DNA from: Orthonyx spaldingii
Lineage: Eukaryota; Chordata; Aves; Passeriformes; Orthonychidae
Assembly (NCBI GenBank): GCA_013397795.1
Contig: VZTJ01004489.1
Span: forward strand, 436,659-500,658
Length of the DNA: 64,000 nt
Direction of reading: 5' to 3'
In this document: positions 47,166 to 59,903 of the stretch, in pieces
How positions within the stretch are numbered: the stretch's first letter is position 1
How the letters are laid out: each line of letters begins with the position of its first letter
The notes under the pieces: generated by a model
Databases searched by the model: none
The model's input: only the letters and a program-made list of their open reading frames with translations
Told to the model about the DNA's origin: nothing
Translations under genes and position numbers: made by a program

Positions 47166-50100
47166 CCAAATGGGTACCAGCTTCAGAATGTGCCTTCCTG
47201 TTTTTCTGCTGTTTTCTGACTCGAGCTTAGAGTGTAAACAGACCTTTGTTTTTGTTCCTTTTGCATAGCATGTCTCTGTGGCAGCTTTCTCCATTCAACC
47301 AGCAGCAGAGAAGTGAGACTTTAGAGCATCACTGTAAATATGGTAGTCTTCCATCCTTAAGACTTGTAGGTCAGACTCAAGCTCTTTGCTGAACAAAATT
47401 GACTGGTCTCAAGGAGTAGTTTTGCTTGAATTAAAGAATGTAGGTTTGTCTTTTTTTATTTCTAATTAATATTTAAAGCATATAATTTATTGTCCTGCTA
47501 TGATACTGTAAAATGAATTTTAATTTTATTAACCTCTTAATTGTAATATCCAAGAAATAATGCAACAAACCTGAAAGTATCTTAAGAAACTTAACCAAAC
47601 AAAAACCAACCCCGAAAACTTACAGTGTAAATTACATTTTTCAAGTAGTTAAAAGTAGAATCAGGCCAGGTCAGTGGGCTCATCAAACTTATGTTGGGTC
47701 ATATACGAACTGCCCCGTTGGAACTATTTGTTAATAGAATATAAAGTATTTAAAATAATGCATGGTACATTCACTTACACTGTTTTTTACCATCTCTGGC
47801 TTTGTGTTCATTGGTTTTGGTGAACTTCAGTGTGAAAAAACCAAATTGGATGAATTTGTACTAAAATACTGAGTGCAAAATTGTAATTAAAAAATTCAGT
47901 TTAAAATCAACTTACATAACAATGTAGGGGATTTGCCATCAGTTGAAATCTTGACATCCACACTGGATAGCTTGCTGAAAAATAAGCTTGGCTTTGGAGT
48001 CACCGGACTCTCCAGCATAAATTTCTTAGTTTATGCCAGACCTCAGCCTAAATGGTCATAGATTTCTTTGTTTCTGTTTCTTGTGTAACTGCCATTGACT
48101 TTCAGGCATGGAAAATAGGAGATTGTATATATTCAGGAGTCATATGTATAAACTTGCTGCCAAATAATTGAGTAAAATTAGGGGCAATCAAGTTTGCTAA
48201 GGGAAGCATTCAGTGCCTGGTAAATGAGAGAATCCACAAAGGATGAATTATATCCATTCAAAACCATTATGAACTAGTTCTTAAAACTGAAATGATCGTT
48301 GTTTTACATACAATATTCAATCCCTGTTCTAGAGGCAGGCTGATGAAGGGTTTCCCTACACGACTAGTCTGTGTTTGATGTTACTTTACAGCCACTGGTC
48401 TCTGTTATCAACATGAACTGAAAGGGGAGGGCTATTTCTGTTCCACACACCAGATCTGGAGTGGATAGAGACCTCCCTGAATTTCTTAGCTGTTATTTGT
48501 GTAATGTTCACATCCTTTTACTGCACACAATTTGAATGACTCACCAGCAGGACTTTGGAGCCAGCTTGGGCCAACCAGTAGTCATGGCAGGTTGTTCTGT
48601 GTAGAAAAGTACAAGTGTGAAACGAAATTCAAACCTTGCAAGTGAGATCCACCAGTATTGATGATATGGAAGCAAGGGAAAATGTGAATGGCCAGGATTC
48701 CATTTCTCCAGACCAAAACCTCATACTTTGGTTATGTTTCCCTCCTGCCCCTCAAGCAATCCCTTGTTTTCAGTTTAAAGGAATGATTTTTAGACACATT
48801 GAAGACCTTCAGGGGTTCACTGGGTTACCAAGAACAGCCACCAGGTCCCTGCCATCAGCTTTCCAAGCAAGGAAAATAGAAAGTAGTATTACCTTAAGAA
48901 ATAAAAAATTAAATCCAGATAAATTTTCTTCTTCTCAGGCTGGAATGAATTCAGATATCCTGTGGCAGGCAGAAGATGTGAATGTGTGGAGCATGTTAAA
49001 ATTTTCTTGTTTGAATAGTATACATGGCTTAAACTGACAAAAGATCATAGCTTGCTGAATGAAGAGGGACTAGGAAATGTTAACTGCTAAAATGTCTCCA
49101 GGCACAAGTGGAGACTATTTTATTTGTCATTTACAAAAGCTTAGTGTGGGAGACTGGAGGTAATCCAGGTACTCAGGAACAGCAAAGGCCCATCCTTGAT
49201 GCAAAGGTTTTTCTTGCAATGCTCTTAGTCCAAGGTCTAGAAGTGTTAGGGATGCACAAAGAAAGGAATTTGAGCTTTGGAAAACCAATTTGCTTTTGAC
49301 ACCCCTCGCTCTTAGGAACAGCTAAGCTGTTAACTGAACAACTTCTTCCCCTTCCAAACTTGGTTTAGTCAAACACATGGCATGGAAAAACTTCAGCCTT
49401 GTTAGTCTTGCAAAATAAGAAATTTGTTTTCAATTCATTATAAAAAGAAGTCTGGATATAATTAAAGGTAGAACTATGTTCTCCACTGCCACGAATATCT
49501 TTTCTGATCTTCCAATCTAAGTAAAACTAGAAAGAGGAAGAAAATCAAAGAACAAAAACTTTGTGGTTTGCCATCCCAGTTTCCTGCTTTTGGTTACTGA
49601 TTGACTGGATAGAGGTATATTTAAGTATGTTTATAGACAAAAATATATTTATATATATATATATATATACACTTTGATTAACAATTTGGGACCACGGGCT
49701 CATAGAAGCAATCATCTTTTAAGTCCAACTTTTTTTTCCCCAAAACAATTTGAAAATTCTAGATTTATACTTTACAATCTGTGTCATGTATTCTGAGAGT
49801 CATATTCAAGTTCCTTGATTTATTTTTTTAAAATCATGAAATGCTGAGCTCCATGAGTCCCTAACCTCAGGTTGGATACCCAGCACAGTACTAATGACTG
49901 TAAAGGCTGTTTCTTTGGACAACTTCTAGATTAAAAAAAAAGTGGAGACTTTGTGACAGATCCCTGAATTTGTTTTGTGATATTCATGCAATATAATGTT
50001 GTTTGTTTATTAGGGGTTTTTTTTGCTGCTGTACAAGTTTTAGCCGGATGCATCAGTAAACAGCAACTGAGATGTCAAAACTGATTGGATGGATTTCTCT

Positions 50101-53100
50101 TCCCCAAGCAGCCCATATTGCATATGCAAAGTCCTGAAAAGTGTAAAGATTCTACTGTTAAGAGATTTAATTGCACACAGTTCTAGTTGAGCATTAAGTT
50201 TTATTGTAAATGGCTCTCTCCGAAATGAAAAAAAAATCTATTTCATAATCTCTGCTGTTTCAGGTTTTGTCATACTGCTTCCTTTGTTTGTATATATAAC
50301 CTTTGTCAAATTTCTAGAAAGTTGAAAAAGTGTGTCCAGGAAACACTGAAGAAAACTTTGTAGCAACTGTAACTTTTAATAAGCATAAACAACAGCAAAT
50401 TTAAATATTCCTCACTGTTAAGTGGTCATTCTTATATCTGGTTTGTGGAGGTATATTATAAAGATGGATTGACTGTCATTTGGGACCCCTTCCCCTTATT
50501 TTGGAGCAACTAATAGGACAAGAAAAGACATTATAGCTAAAGACCCTGGGTACAAGGGTACAAGAGAAGATACTGAGCTGATGCCTTCAGGGAGTACAAG
50601 GTTTCTGTTGCAGTCTCTGCTGTAATTGATGACAGTTAAGAAATGCCATGTGTTAATGTCGGAATCCGTGTTTACGTTGGTGTCTACATTTCCCCCTCCT
50701 CTTTACCCTAGATCTAAATATTTTAGACATCCGTAAGGTCTGTGCTTATATTTTGCTAATTATAGTATGGTCCATGAAACTGAGAAAAGGTCTTGCTTCA
50801 ATTACAGATCCTGGGGAAAGGGGCAATTTGATCTCATGGAGCAGAGGGTAGAATGTTGGTGACCCCTTGGGCAGAAACTCATGTGTTGGTGGAAGACAGT
50901 CCTGGCTGCCAATGTTTGTACTGGGAAACGCTGCTGCTTTTTGTTTTATCAGCTAGTTTTCTGACTTCCCTGCTTATTGAGATGTTTTCCTGAAAGCTAC
51001 TGCATTCAAGTGGAATAAGTTACAAGAATATTTGTAAAGATTCCCTCTGAGCCATCACTGAGTGTGGGCAGTAACAGCTATTTCTACTAATATGGGGGAG
51101 TTTCCCCAAAGCAGCTATTCATACTTTACAGAAATGTTTTTGCAAAGTCCTGCACAGTCCCTTTTTTTTTCTATTGCAGTAAAAGTTTGTGGTTTAAGCC
51201 TCTTAGAGGATGCATATATATAACAAGACTGAAGTTCCCCTCATGTGAATGCTGTTAGTGACCAGACAGGTAGTTCGTATTTTTATTGTAAGGTCGAAGA
51301 AATACAAAGAGGTGCTATTTGGCAAAGGTGCTAGTTAAGAAAGGGATTTATAAAGTCTTATGTAATCCATTCAGAAGCAGTGTTTCCTTAGCTGTCTTCT
51401 CTAGATCTTGGAGGAACTTTGTTTAAAACCTGATGAAGCCTCATGCTACATAAATATGACTGCTTAAGTTATTCATGGGCTGTTGAACCCAGGTACTATT
51501 CTATTTCACTAGGCAGTCTGGAACACATCCCCCATCCCCTTTTGTTCTAAATTAGTCCAACTAAGTTTTATCTCTAACAGATCAAAAATAATGCTTAGGA
51601 GTAAAATTTAGAAGATTGTTGTCTCATGGAATGACTCCTCAACAGAAAAAAACCCCAATACTAAACCTGGTTCTCCTAACACTTTTTACCAATGGATGTC
51701 CCTTTGATTTCGGCAAATGTGATCTTTATTTTTCTTTATGATGTAGCGTAAGCAGATTGCCTTGTAGATGGAAGAAGTCTATTCTGATAGTAAATGCAAA
51801 GTCAAAAAGGCTCATTTGGGCACACTGTGTCCCAGAAATGTAACTGCAAAACCAAGATAGTGTGAATCTGAGTTCTAGTTGCAACTGTGATAGTGATCAT
51901 CTCTGATTTTGGGTGATAAATTTCAACTCTTACCCCTTTCCTGTCTTCTAACTGGCTTGTATACATCAGCCTTGTTCCTAAGGTTAACCCAAATGTACCT
52001 AAGGAATGAAACAATTTTAAGCAAAATTTGCAAACTACATGAAAAAGCACTAAATTGCTTTTAATCTATCTGGCCTTCCTTTGCTTAATGTTTTCTTCCT
52101 GTCTTCTCCTACCCCCTCTCACTTTTTCCACTAAGTGTATCAGCAAAAGAAGTGTAAAGCTGAGATGAAGCCTGGAGATTGCCCCTTGCATTGCTACGAT
52201 TTTCCTCCGAAGGAGGAGAGTTGTCTTGACATTTCTACAGTTAATCTTCTGGGTATATATATCTGTCTGTCCTCTGAATTTAATATTGAGAGAACTGAGA
52301 AAGAGTTCAAAAAAATCAGGAGCAGGATCACTGGCTCTGTTATGACCGGCAATAATAATCTGAACCAAAAAGCATCAAATTCTTTTGCTTTACACCCTTG
52401 ACCTCACCTAGGCTTTCTTCTATGGTCTCTACCTGGTTGCCTTGAATCTTGCCTCCTTTCTGGAGATGAATGGCTTGGCTAGCACCACCAGATCCTACTG
52501 TAACTCTGGATTGTCTGAGCAACTTGGTTGTGGAAACATCAGACTGAGAAACTAAAGGATCAGCCAGTGGGGAATTGTGTCACGGTTTGGAGGGGACTTG
52601 TCTGTACTCTGCTCTCTGTGTATATCTAAGAAATAGGACTGCCTGAGATTTGACTGTAGAGCTGCTGACAAGGGCCTGCTGGTTAAAAATGTCATTTTCA
52701 CAATATCTTCTCAGAAATATTCCTTTTTCAGTTCTGTGAATATATGTACAGCATATTTATCCTAGGATGAATGTTACTGTGTTTTGAAATCATTATTGCA
52801 ATCAACTTATTTTGCTAAAAATGGCTTTTTCTGAGGTTCCTACTCCTGTGAAAAATTAACTTTTTACGGTGGCCTAATTGGCCTCCTGTCACACTAGATT
52901 TTACTCTAGGACTGCTAATTTGGCATTTGGAGGTTCATTTGGATTGCCACATGTAAAAATGAGTGACAAATGAGGCCTTTGAGTCTATTCCAATTTTATT
53001 TTTTATGTAAGTGCCTCAAAAGTCTATAGCAGCCGACTCCCTTCTCAGGTTTTCTACTCAACAAAATATTTCTAACATTATATGTACCCACTTATCAGCT

Positions 53101-53400
53101 GTATGTTGTGAAATCAGACACAGATTAACTGGTTTTGCTAGGTAAATAATTGCTATATCAGAATCTTAACTGTAAGGATTTTTTGGTGATAAAAAAAGTT
53201 AAAACATATAGATTTTTGTTTAAAATGCCTCACGAGAGGTCTTGGCAGCTTCTGTCAGTCTCTCGTAGCAACAGCAATGAGAGAGAGCGTTTGGCTCTAG
53301 CAACAATGTGTTCTCATTACATAGGACAGGGATATAGAGTGAAGAGACAAAACACTCTGTACTAATTTTAGGTTCCACTTGAATCTGTGACATGTATTTA
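47166..53400. other. Unique AT-rich sequence, no gene seen
   Basis: About 6.2 kb without supportable genes. A 133-codon plus frame at 48,636-49,037 has no recognisable motif or splice flank. A pure (AT)n run of 19 bases lies at 49,651-49,669 in a longer AT tract, and a 9-bp doublet GGTACAAGGGTACAAG is near 50,550. Confidence 0.5.
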
Positions 53401-54130
53401 AACTTGTCTTCACAGCACCCTCATTTGGGTCGAATCTCTTTAACAACATGATTTGAACGGATCCCCAGTGAACAGCATAACTTCTTCGTGCTGCTTAGCT
53501 TCCTGTTTGCTAGTGGAAGGCTTCTACATTTATTTTGGTACTTTCCTCTTGCACGCTTTTTGCATCAGTATTCGACAGAGCAGAGTTTCATCTGAAACCT
53601 GTGTGTGAGAAGCCACGTACTCAAGCTGCCAGAGTTGAGATGACATTTCAGCTGAACTTCTCTTTAGTGTTTCAATCCTGTGTGTTTAAAAAAAAAGGCA
53701 GTAGGAATCCATAAGAATTACCTTCTTAAAATGCTATGGATTTATATTTGTAATTTGATTTTATCCTTCTTTATCATCTTACGTCACTTCTAGACAATCC
53801 ATACACAGTCAGTGAAGTTATTCTAACTCTGTAGCATATTTTGTGTTAGTAATGGGTGGAAGTCCTGGGACACCCTACCCAAAACTGATCTGGCACCCAT
53901 GTGTTGCTTTAACAGCTCAAAAGCAACTTGAAGTCGACTGATTTTGCTGGCTGGGGATTCCCCAGGCACAGGGAAATCTGCAGCTGGTGCTCTCTTGCTC
54001 TGTGTAGCTGGCTTTTTGCATGAGCACGGTGCTGCAGCTGCTCACAGGGCGCCTGTCGGGACCAGCCCCCAGGCGTGAACACCAGGACAGCTCTGTGGCT
54101 GCTCTGACACTTACTCAGGAGTTGTGCTTT
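53401..54130. promoter_or_regulatory. Two CpG-retaining patches; possible regulatory DNA
   Basis: At 53,430-53,640 about six CpGs survive in non-repetitive sequence. At about 53,930-54,080 a GC-rich stretch keeps five more, including 'gggcgcctgtcgggacc'. No frames, promoters or repeats are recognised. The second patch could equally be an old GC-rich repeat. Confidence 0.2.
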
Positions 54131-55351
54131 TTGGAGTCTGCTTGAATCCTAAATGTACTGGAAATCCTGCTTTAAAAATCAGGAAAGGGGAAGAAACCCC
54201 ACCCTCCCACAAATTTTTGACTGCAGTAATCCACAGGTGGTTTGGATTACTTGAGTATAATCTGAACTGTTTGAGTTAAAGAAGAAATATCTGCCTCTCA
54301 TGCTCTACTGCATAAGCCCAACATAAAAGCTTAGGACTTAGGATGTTAGGAACATAAATCCTACCGGATTTTAGTGGAATTTAGGGTATTATTTGGTCTC
54401 TCTTGAAAAATTAATTCTAAATCTGTGCAGGATTACAGGAAACTCCCACTGTGAATAAAACTTTTTCCCAATAATGCACACCTTTTCCTGAAGCTTCTAG
54501 CCACTGTTACAGTGTTCAAAATATCACTTCATGCCTGAGGAGTCTGGCAGAAATCTTTTAAAGTTCCCCTCAGTACAGTAGGCTGCAGACTGGTCTAATT
54601 TACAGCAGCAATTTCTATTGCCCCATGAAACTTCGAATTTTCCTTTCATTTAAGTTAATAGAATTTATATAACTATATTAAGAGTTGCTTGAGGCAAAGA
54701 ATGTATTAGATAAAGGCTACAACAGTGGGTTTTCCTCTTTAAAAAAAAAGTGAATTAGGTGGTTTCTGGTGTTTTAATTGACATTCTGTAAAATGTATGT
54801 TTTTCTTAAAAAGTGACCATCCCCCCTGTTTGTGAGAGCCTTTCAGGCTTTAAAAATCCTAGGAGTTACAATAGCCATCTTAAGCAATTTTGCCAATATT
54901 TCTTCATCCTAAGGCTCTGTTACCCCACTCAACCTGACTGTTCTGCCCTACAGAGTCTGTCTTTGGGCCTCTGCAGCTGCATATGGTCTGTCCTATCTTT
55001 TGCTTTCAAGATAGGGCTGTTCACAGGTAGCATTAAGTATTGTAAAAAGTAGTTGCCAGGCATCCTCAGGGGCAGAAGAGTTCTGTTTGAGACAGTATTT
55101 CAGTTTTATGTTGCTATTAGCTGTCAGCTATCAGCTTGCAGCATTTCTCTCCTAGCTGAGCTAGCTGCATTCCCATCTCCCAGAGGAGGAATCTCCTGGT
55201 GCTGTTTGGCTTCCAAGTTATTTATACTGAAACATCCTTGTAGGAATGGAAAGAAGCAAAGGTCATGTTAACAGCCCCATGTTAAAGGTCAGCAATACCA
55301 TGGTAACAGTGGAAATCCATCCAGCTGCCTGCAGAAAAGTTGAACCCCTTA
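54131..55351. other. Unique sequence, no gene seen
   Basis: Low-complexity AT-rich to mixed sequence. Open frames are at most about 80 codons and lack motifs. Confidence 0.55.
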
Positions 55352-55773
55352 CGAAGGGGAAACAACCCAAATAAACAGGGAGATAGATAAAAAGTAATAT
55401 CTTAGCTCTGAGCCACGTGTCAAGTGGAAACGTAACATTTGTGAGCTCGTTGGGTATTTCCTATGCCTAACTTTGAACTGCTTTGCTCAAAATAAAAGCC
55501 GTAGCAAATATTTCGAGAAATAAGCGCCTTGTAAATGTTCTGCCTCTCAACCTGAGGCTTTCTTTTTACTGCAAGCGTGTAATGCAGCCAAGTGTTGTTT
55601 AGTATCCTTCCTGTGCCTTAAAGTGTGACTTTTATGGGTGACGTTATGTTTATGGGTCTTTGTTCATCCTCGGCCTCATGTACCCTACTGCTGCTTCCTC
55701 TGAGGCTTTGCCGCCACACCGCAGGGTGTTAATTTCCTGTTTTGAGTCTGCCACAGACAAATTCAGAGCCTCG
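55352..55773. promoter_or_regulatory. Candidate conserved non-coding element
   Basis: Thirteen CpGs persist over about 420 bp of non-repetitive sequence that is not especially GC-rich, which is unusual beside its depleted flanks. Motifs visible include the E-box CACGTG at 55,414-55,419, a CRE-like TGACGT near 55,640 and AT-rich homeobox-type stretches with TTTATGG repeated nearby. No open frame or promoter core was found. Retained CpG in AT-rich unique DNA is what conserved enhancers often look like, but conservation cannot be tested here. Confidence 0.35.
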
Positions 55774-58700
55774 ATTAAAACACAACACACAGATACATGC
55801 TGCTGACAAAGGCACTAATAAAACTCTAAAGTTTAAAGGTGGCCCTGGTGTTTCCTCACTGAGCAGCATGGGGACCTTTCACCTCTTGGAGACATGCTGT
55901 TTGCAACGGTTTCTTTTCTTTTTAATTAGGGCTCGCCTGAATGACTCTTAGCAAACTGCTCTAGCATTTGGTGTGTTTGGTTTATGGATCTATTGACTAT
56001 AAAACATGCACAGTTTACTTGAGCTTTTCTTTAAAAAAAACTCCAAACCTTAACAAACCCCAAACAAGACTTATGAAACTTACAGGAACTGTGAAGAGAA
56101 AAAAAAGAAAAAATCTTAAACAGAAAGTGTGTTGATTAGGGTGATGGGTCTGGTATGTAGGTCCCTGCAAGACACATGCATGGGCATCTGTGTTTCCTGA
56201 CCTCTTATCTTAGCCACTGAGCAGAAGGGGAGGGGAAAAAAAAGCGAGCTTTCTTGCTTTAGTGAAAATCCTACTTTTTGCACTCACATTCAGCAGTGGA
56301 AGACTTACAAATGTCAGCACTTAGGCATGAATTTCTACAGGGTTTTACCTCATTTGTTTAGCAGTGTTTAGGCACACTTATTTTAGTCTGTCCTGTAGAA
56401 TCACAGATCTAACAAGAAAAGAACTTTTCCTATTACCCAGTACATGGGGTTTTTTTCTGCTCTTTAGTGTCATGTTTTGTTCCTAGCACCACTATAAAAG
56501 CCCTTTCCCCCTAAATAAATTCTGCACACATGTTTACAAGAGTGCATTTTAAACTTGGATTTGTTCTAATGCAGGCCTTGCTATTTTCCTACAGTGTAGG
56601 GACCATTTTTTTTCCTGTTTCCAGTAAAATACTACTTCTGTATCCTAATTAATTTTAACCTTTACAAGTATATTTGGAAGCTGAAGTTTCTTACCTAGTC
56701 ATTCTGATGTATGACTGCTAGTTTGCATGTCTGCTACAGCTACTCAGAAAGCCAAATACCTCATTAGAGTTCCCTCATAATCAAGAGGGAAATTCTAGAG
56801 CTTCTCTAGCAGTCCTAGAGATCTCTCTTGCAATATACCTGAAATTTAACTAAACTTAGGCTAATTGTACTTGAAGAACAAATTTTGTAGCCTGATTTCT
56901 TGCAGATATGGCTATGCCCCTCTCCCTCATATTAAAGGAAATACCAGCTCTTCACAGGCTTCAGACAGAAGTGGCATTTAAAGTCTTGTAGCATCTGCCT
57001 CTGACCACCCCTCACTGGCTATCTTTAAGACTGCCATGTCTTCTTTCCTCCTTGTCCTCCACTGTACTGTGTTTAAGCTTACCTGAATGGCTTATCACCT
57101 CTCCTGTTTACTCCACTTCAGTGGTGCCCTGTGCTCACACACAACTTTTTTTCCCTCAAAATGAAGTCCCAGTGTGGCTGCAAGGATAACTTCAGGCCTG
57201 TTGCATGGAGAGGGCACCTGGAGGGGTAAGTCTCACACATATTGAAGATGCTGTGTGTCACCTCGTGCACTTTTTGCTGGTATTGGATGGTTAGCTTCAA
57301 ACCACAGTTTTCCTCTGCTTTTCTGCTGCAGTATTTCCTACAGCTCAAGTTCATAGCCTTTTGCTGTGGCTATGGGTTCCTGGACCCTTTGTGTGCGCTG
57401 TGTTGTAGTAGAAGGAAGAAACTGCAACTGGAACTTGACTACTCCATATGATCTGCCCAGTGAGGCCATGGTACTTAGCTGGGGAAGCAGGAAAGGTGGT
57501 CTGGGTCACACTCTCAGTGACTCAGTAAGTGACACTGCATGCCTCTAAAGATACCTTGCCAGGTCCTGTGGGGAAAGGCCAAACAAATATTTTTTTGTTT
57601 TAAAGTAGTGCCCTGGACCAAGTAAACTACTGCAGGATTTTGTGTGGATCTGACTCAATCTTATCTAATCTATTTGAGCTGCTTTATTTCATCTTCTCCT
57701 TCCTTTACTTTTCTGTCAGCTGTGGTTTGTCCCCAAGATTTTATCTTCATCTTTGTCCAGTTTGCTTTTCTCTTTTATGGCTGTTTCCACATGTCTCCAC
57801 ATAGCTTATGCTATACCATCTAAATCTTCACCAAGGAGGTAGAAAAAACCCAAACCAAAATGTTACTAAGAGCTGTTGTGATGTGTGTTGTTTCTGCAAA
57901 CTGTTGTCCTAGACTGCCTTTCTGTCTTGCCTATTTAGATGTCAGTGTGAGCAATCCATGGATAGGAAACAACTCTTGCAAAAGTTGAGTATGTCAGATT
58001 TCCTCAGGATAGGTCGATTTTTTGGGCAACAAATGTGATTATTAATTCCATGTAAGGAACCGGTATATTTCTTAATACAGACTATGTTATGTATGTTCAA
58101 CAAAAAAATGGAGCTAAAAACACACTACTTCTTATAGGGCTTCAGGCTTCATTGTTGAAACAAGCTCTAAAATTCAAATTCCAACTAAAAAATTTTATCA
58201 TACAAGTAAACCTAAAGCTTTGCTCGTGTGCAGACAGACTTTTTGTGCTACTAAACCTTTATAAAAAAACTCAAAACACTGCAAAAGATGGAATAATCAG
58301 ATATGTAGGCATTCCCTTTGTACTGACAGTATATCTAAGATGAAACGGGATGTGATGACTCTGCTCCTGAGCTGTAACTGGAAAGGGTAGGGAATGAAAA
58401 GCTACTAAGCTAAGTTAGGGCATTCATAAGGCATTCTTAACTCTCCCTGAGGTAGAGTTCAGTGCATTTAAAAATCTCATATCTTTAAAGAAGTCCGTTT
58501 CTGCTTTCAGAATGTGTCATTGTTACTTGCTATGGCTGAGTTGACCTAAGGATTGGTAGGAGAATTAAGCTATAAGTCTTCTGAGGCAGCAATTCTTTGT
58601 TTGACTCTGCACTATATAAACATCAATATGGGTGGCAGCCCATAAATGAGATGTAGGCATGCTGCTATGATATGTATAAGTGTTAGATGAATGTTCTGCA

Positions 58701-59846
58701 TTGTTCAGTCTTTTTCTATTCTGAAATGGTACATTCTTCATTGGTCATGCCTTAAAGGTTTCATCTATGGGGAATTGTACTTCATAGTGATAAGCCTTTA
58801 TATTTTTTTTGTTTTTTAAAGCTGGATGTTAACAGTGTGATAGCAGCCATTATATAGCTGGGATGAGCTGTGCAAGAATGAGAAATGTGATTCATGTTTT
58901 AAATGAGTTAAATGTGATGCTTTCCATATGCAGGCTATATATCCCTCTCTCTGAGTAAGACACAGATCTCATGCAAGTCATGGGTTCTATGTTTTTTGCA
59001 AAACATCTGTGAGTTCTGACCTTTCCAGGCTTGTGTGCATATGAGCGAGAGCACTGGTGTGCTCACAGACTGTGGAACAAACTTCACAGAGAATAACAGA
59101 GTAAATCTTGGAATGCATGAGAAAAGCTAATGGAGCTGGAGGCCAGTAGCAACACTGGGTGACACAAAAGGCCAGACCAATTTCCCAAGGCATTGAGTTG
59201 TTTTAGCTAGTCGAACTGCAATGGAGGAGTTGTCAGGGTTTCTCGATTTTCTGAGTTATGCAGCTGCTGTTCCTAAAGTTATTCAAGTGTGAGAATGATA
59301 TGAAAGCAAAGCACTGGGGCTGTTCCAAATATTTTATGTTAAAGTCATACCTAGCACAAGCCATGTCTGCAGTGCATGCACTATTGTCTAATCCATGAAA
59401 CAGACCTGTGAGTGCTGGCTGTCACTGTGAGGGACACAGAATGAAGCAGCATCATTCAAATCCTTCAGTTTTACTTTGAACAGTGGGACATTAACAAATT
59501 CCATAAGTGTCAAAGGTGTTTATCTGGTCTGACCCCATTTTAACTTGGACTGTTGCCATGCTTGTCTCCTGGCTACTCAGGGCTGCACTTTTCCTCTTGT
59601 CCAAGTGTGCACATTCTTTCTCTTTAATGCCTTCTCTTTATTACTAGTTTTTCTTTGTTAAAACTCTCTCAAACTTTGTTCACTTCTGTTTCTGCTCTCC
59701 CTTCACTTCTTTGTAACCAAGTCCAACCACCTCTTTTACAGCCAGCCTTCATGCTTCTATTTGTAGTGCTTGTTCCTGTATCTGGTGGTCATGATTGCCT
59801 ACTAAATTATTTCCTGATATTGTCCTCTCCCCTCCTCCATCCCCCT
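55774..59846. other. Unique sequence, no gene seen
   Basis: No gene supported. At 56,950-57,550 open frames of 60-78 codons on both strands overlap without recognisable content. The final 280 bp before the gap is a pyrimidine-rich tract. Confidence 0.5.
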
Positions 59847-59903
59847 NNNNNNNNNNNNNNNNNNNNNNNNNNNNNNNNNNNNNNNNNNNNNNNNNNNNNN
59901 NNN
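59847..59903. other. Assembly gap (57 N) in a C-rich tract
   Basis: The left flank ends in CTCCTCCATCCCCCT and the right flank starts with CCCCCCACCC. This is again a C-rich homopolymer setting with a non-round gap length. Reading frames drawn through it are artefacts. Confidence 0.95.

Noticed and set aside
48636..49037. 133-codon plus-strand open frame
   Set aside because: No family resemblance and no flanking splice signals. Codon content looks random.
52135..52401. 88-codon plus frame rich in Cys and charged residues
   Set aside because: No recognisable motif and a 100-codon minus frame overlaps it. Nothing supports transcription.
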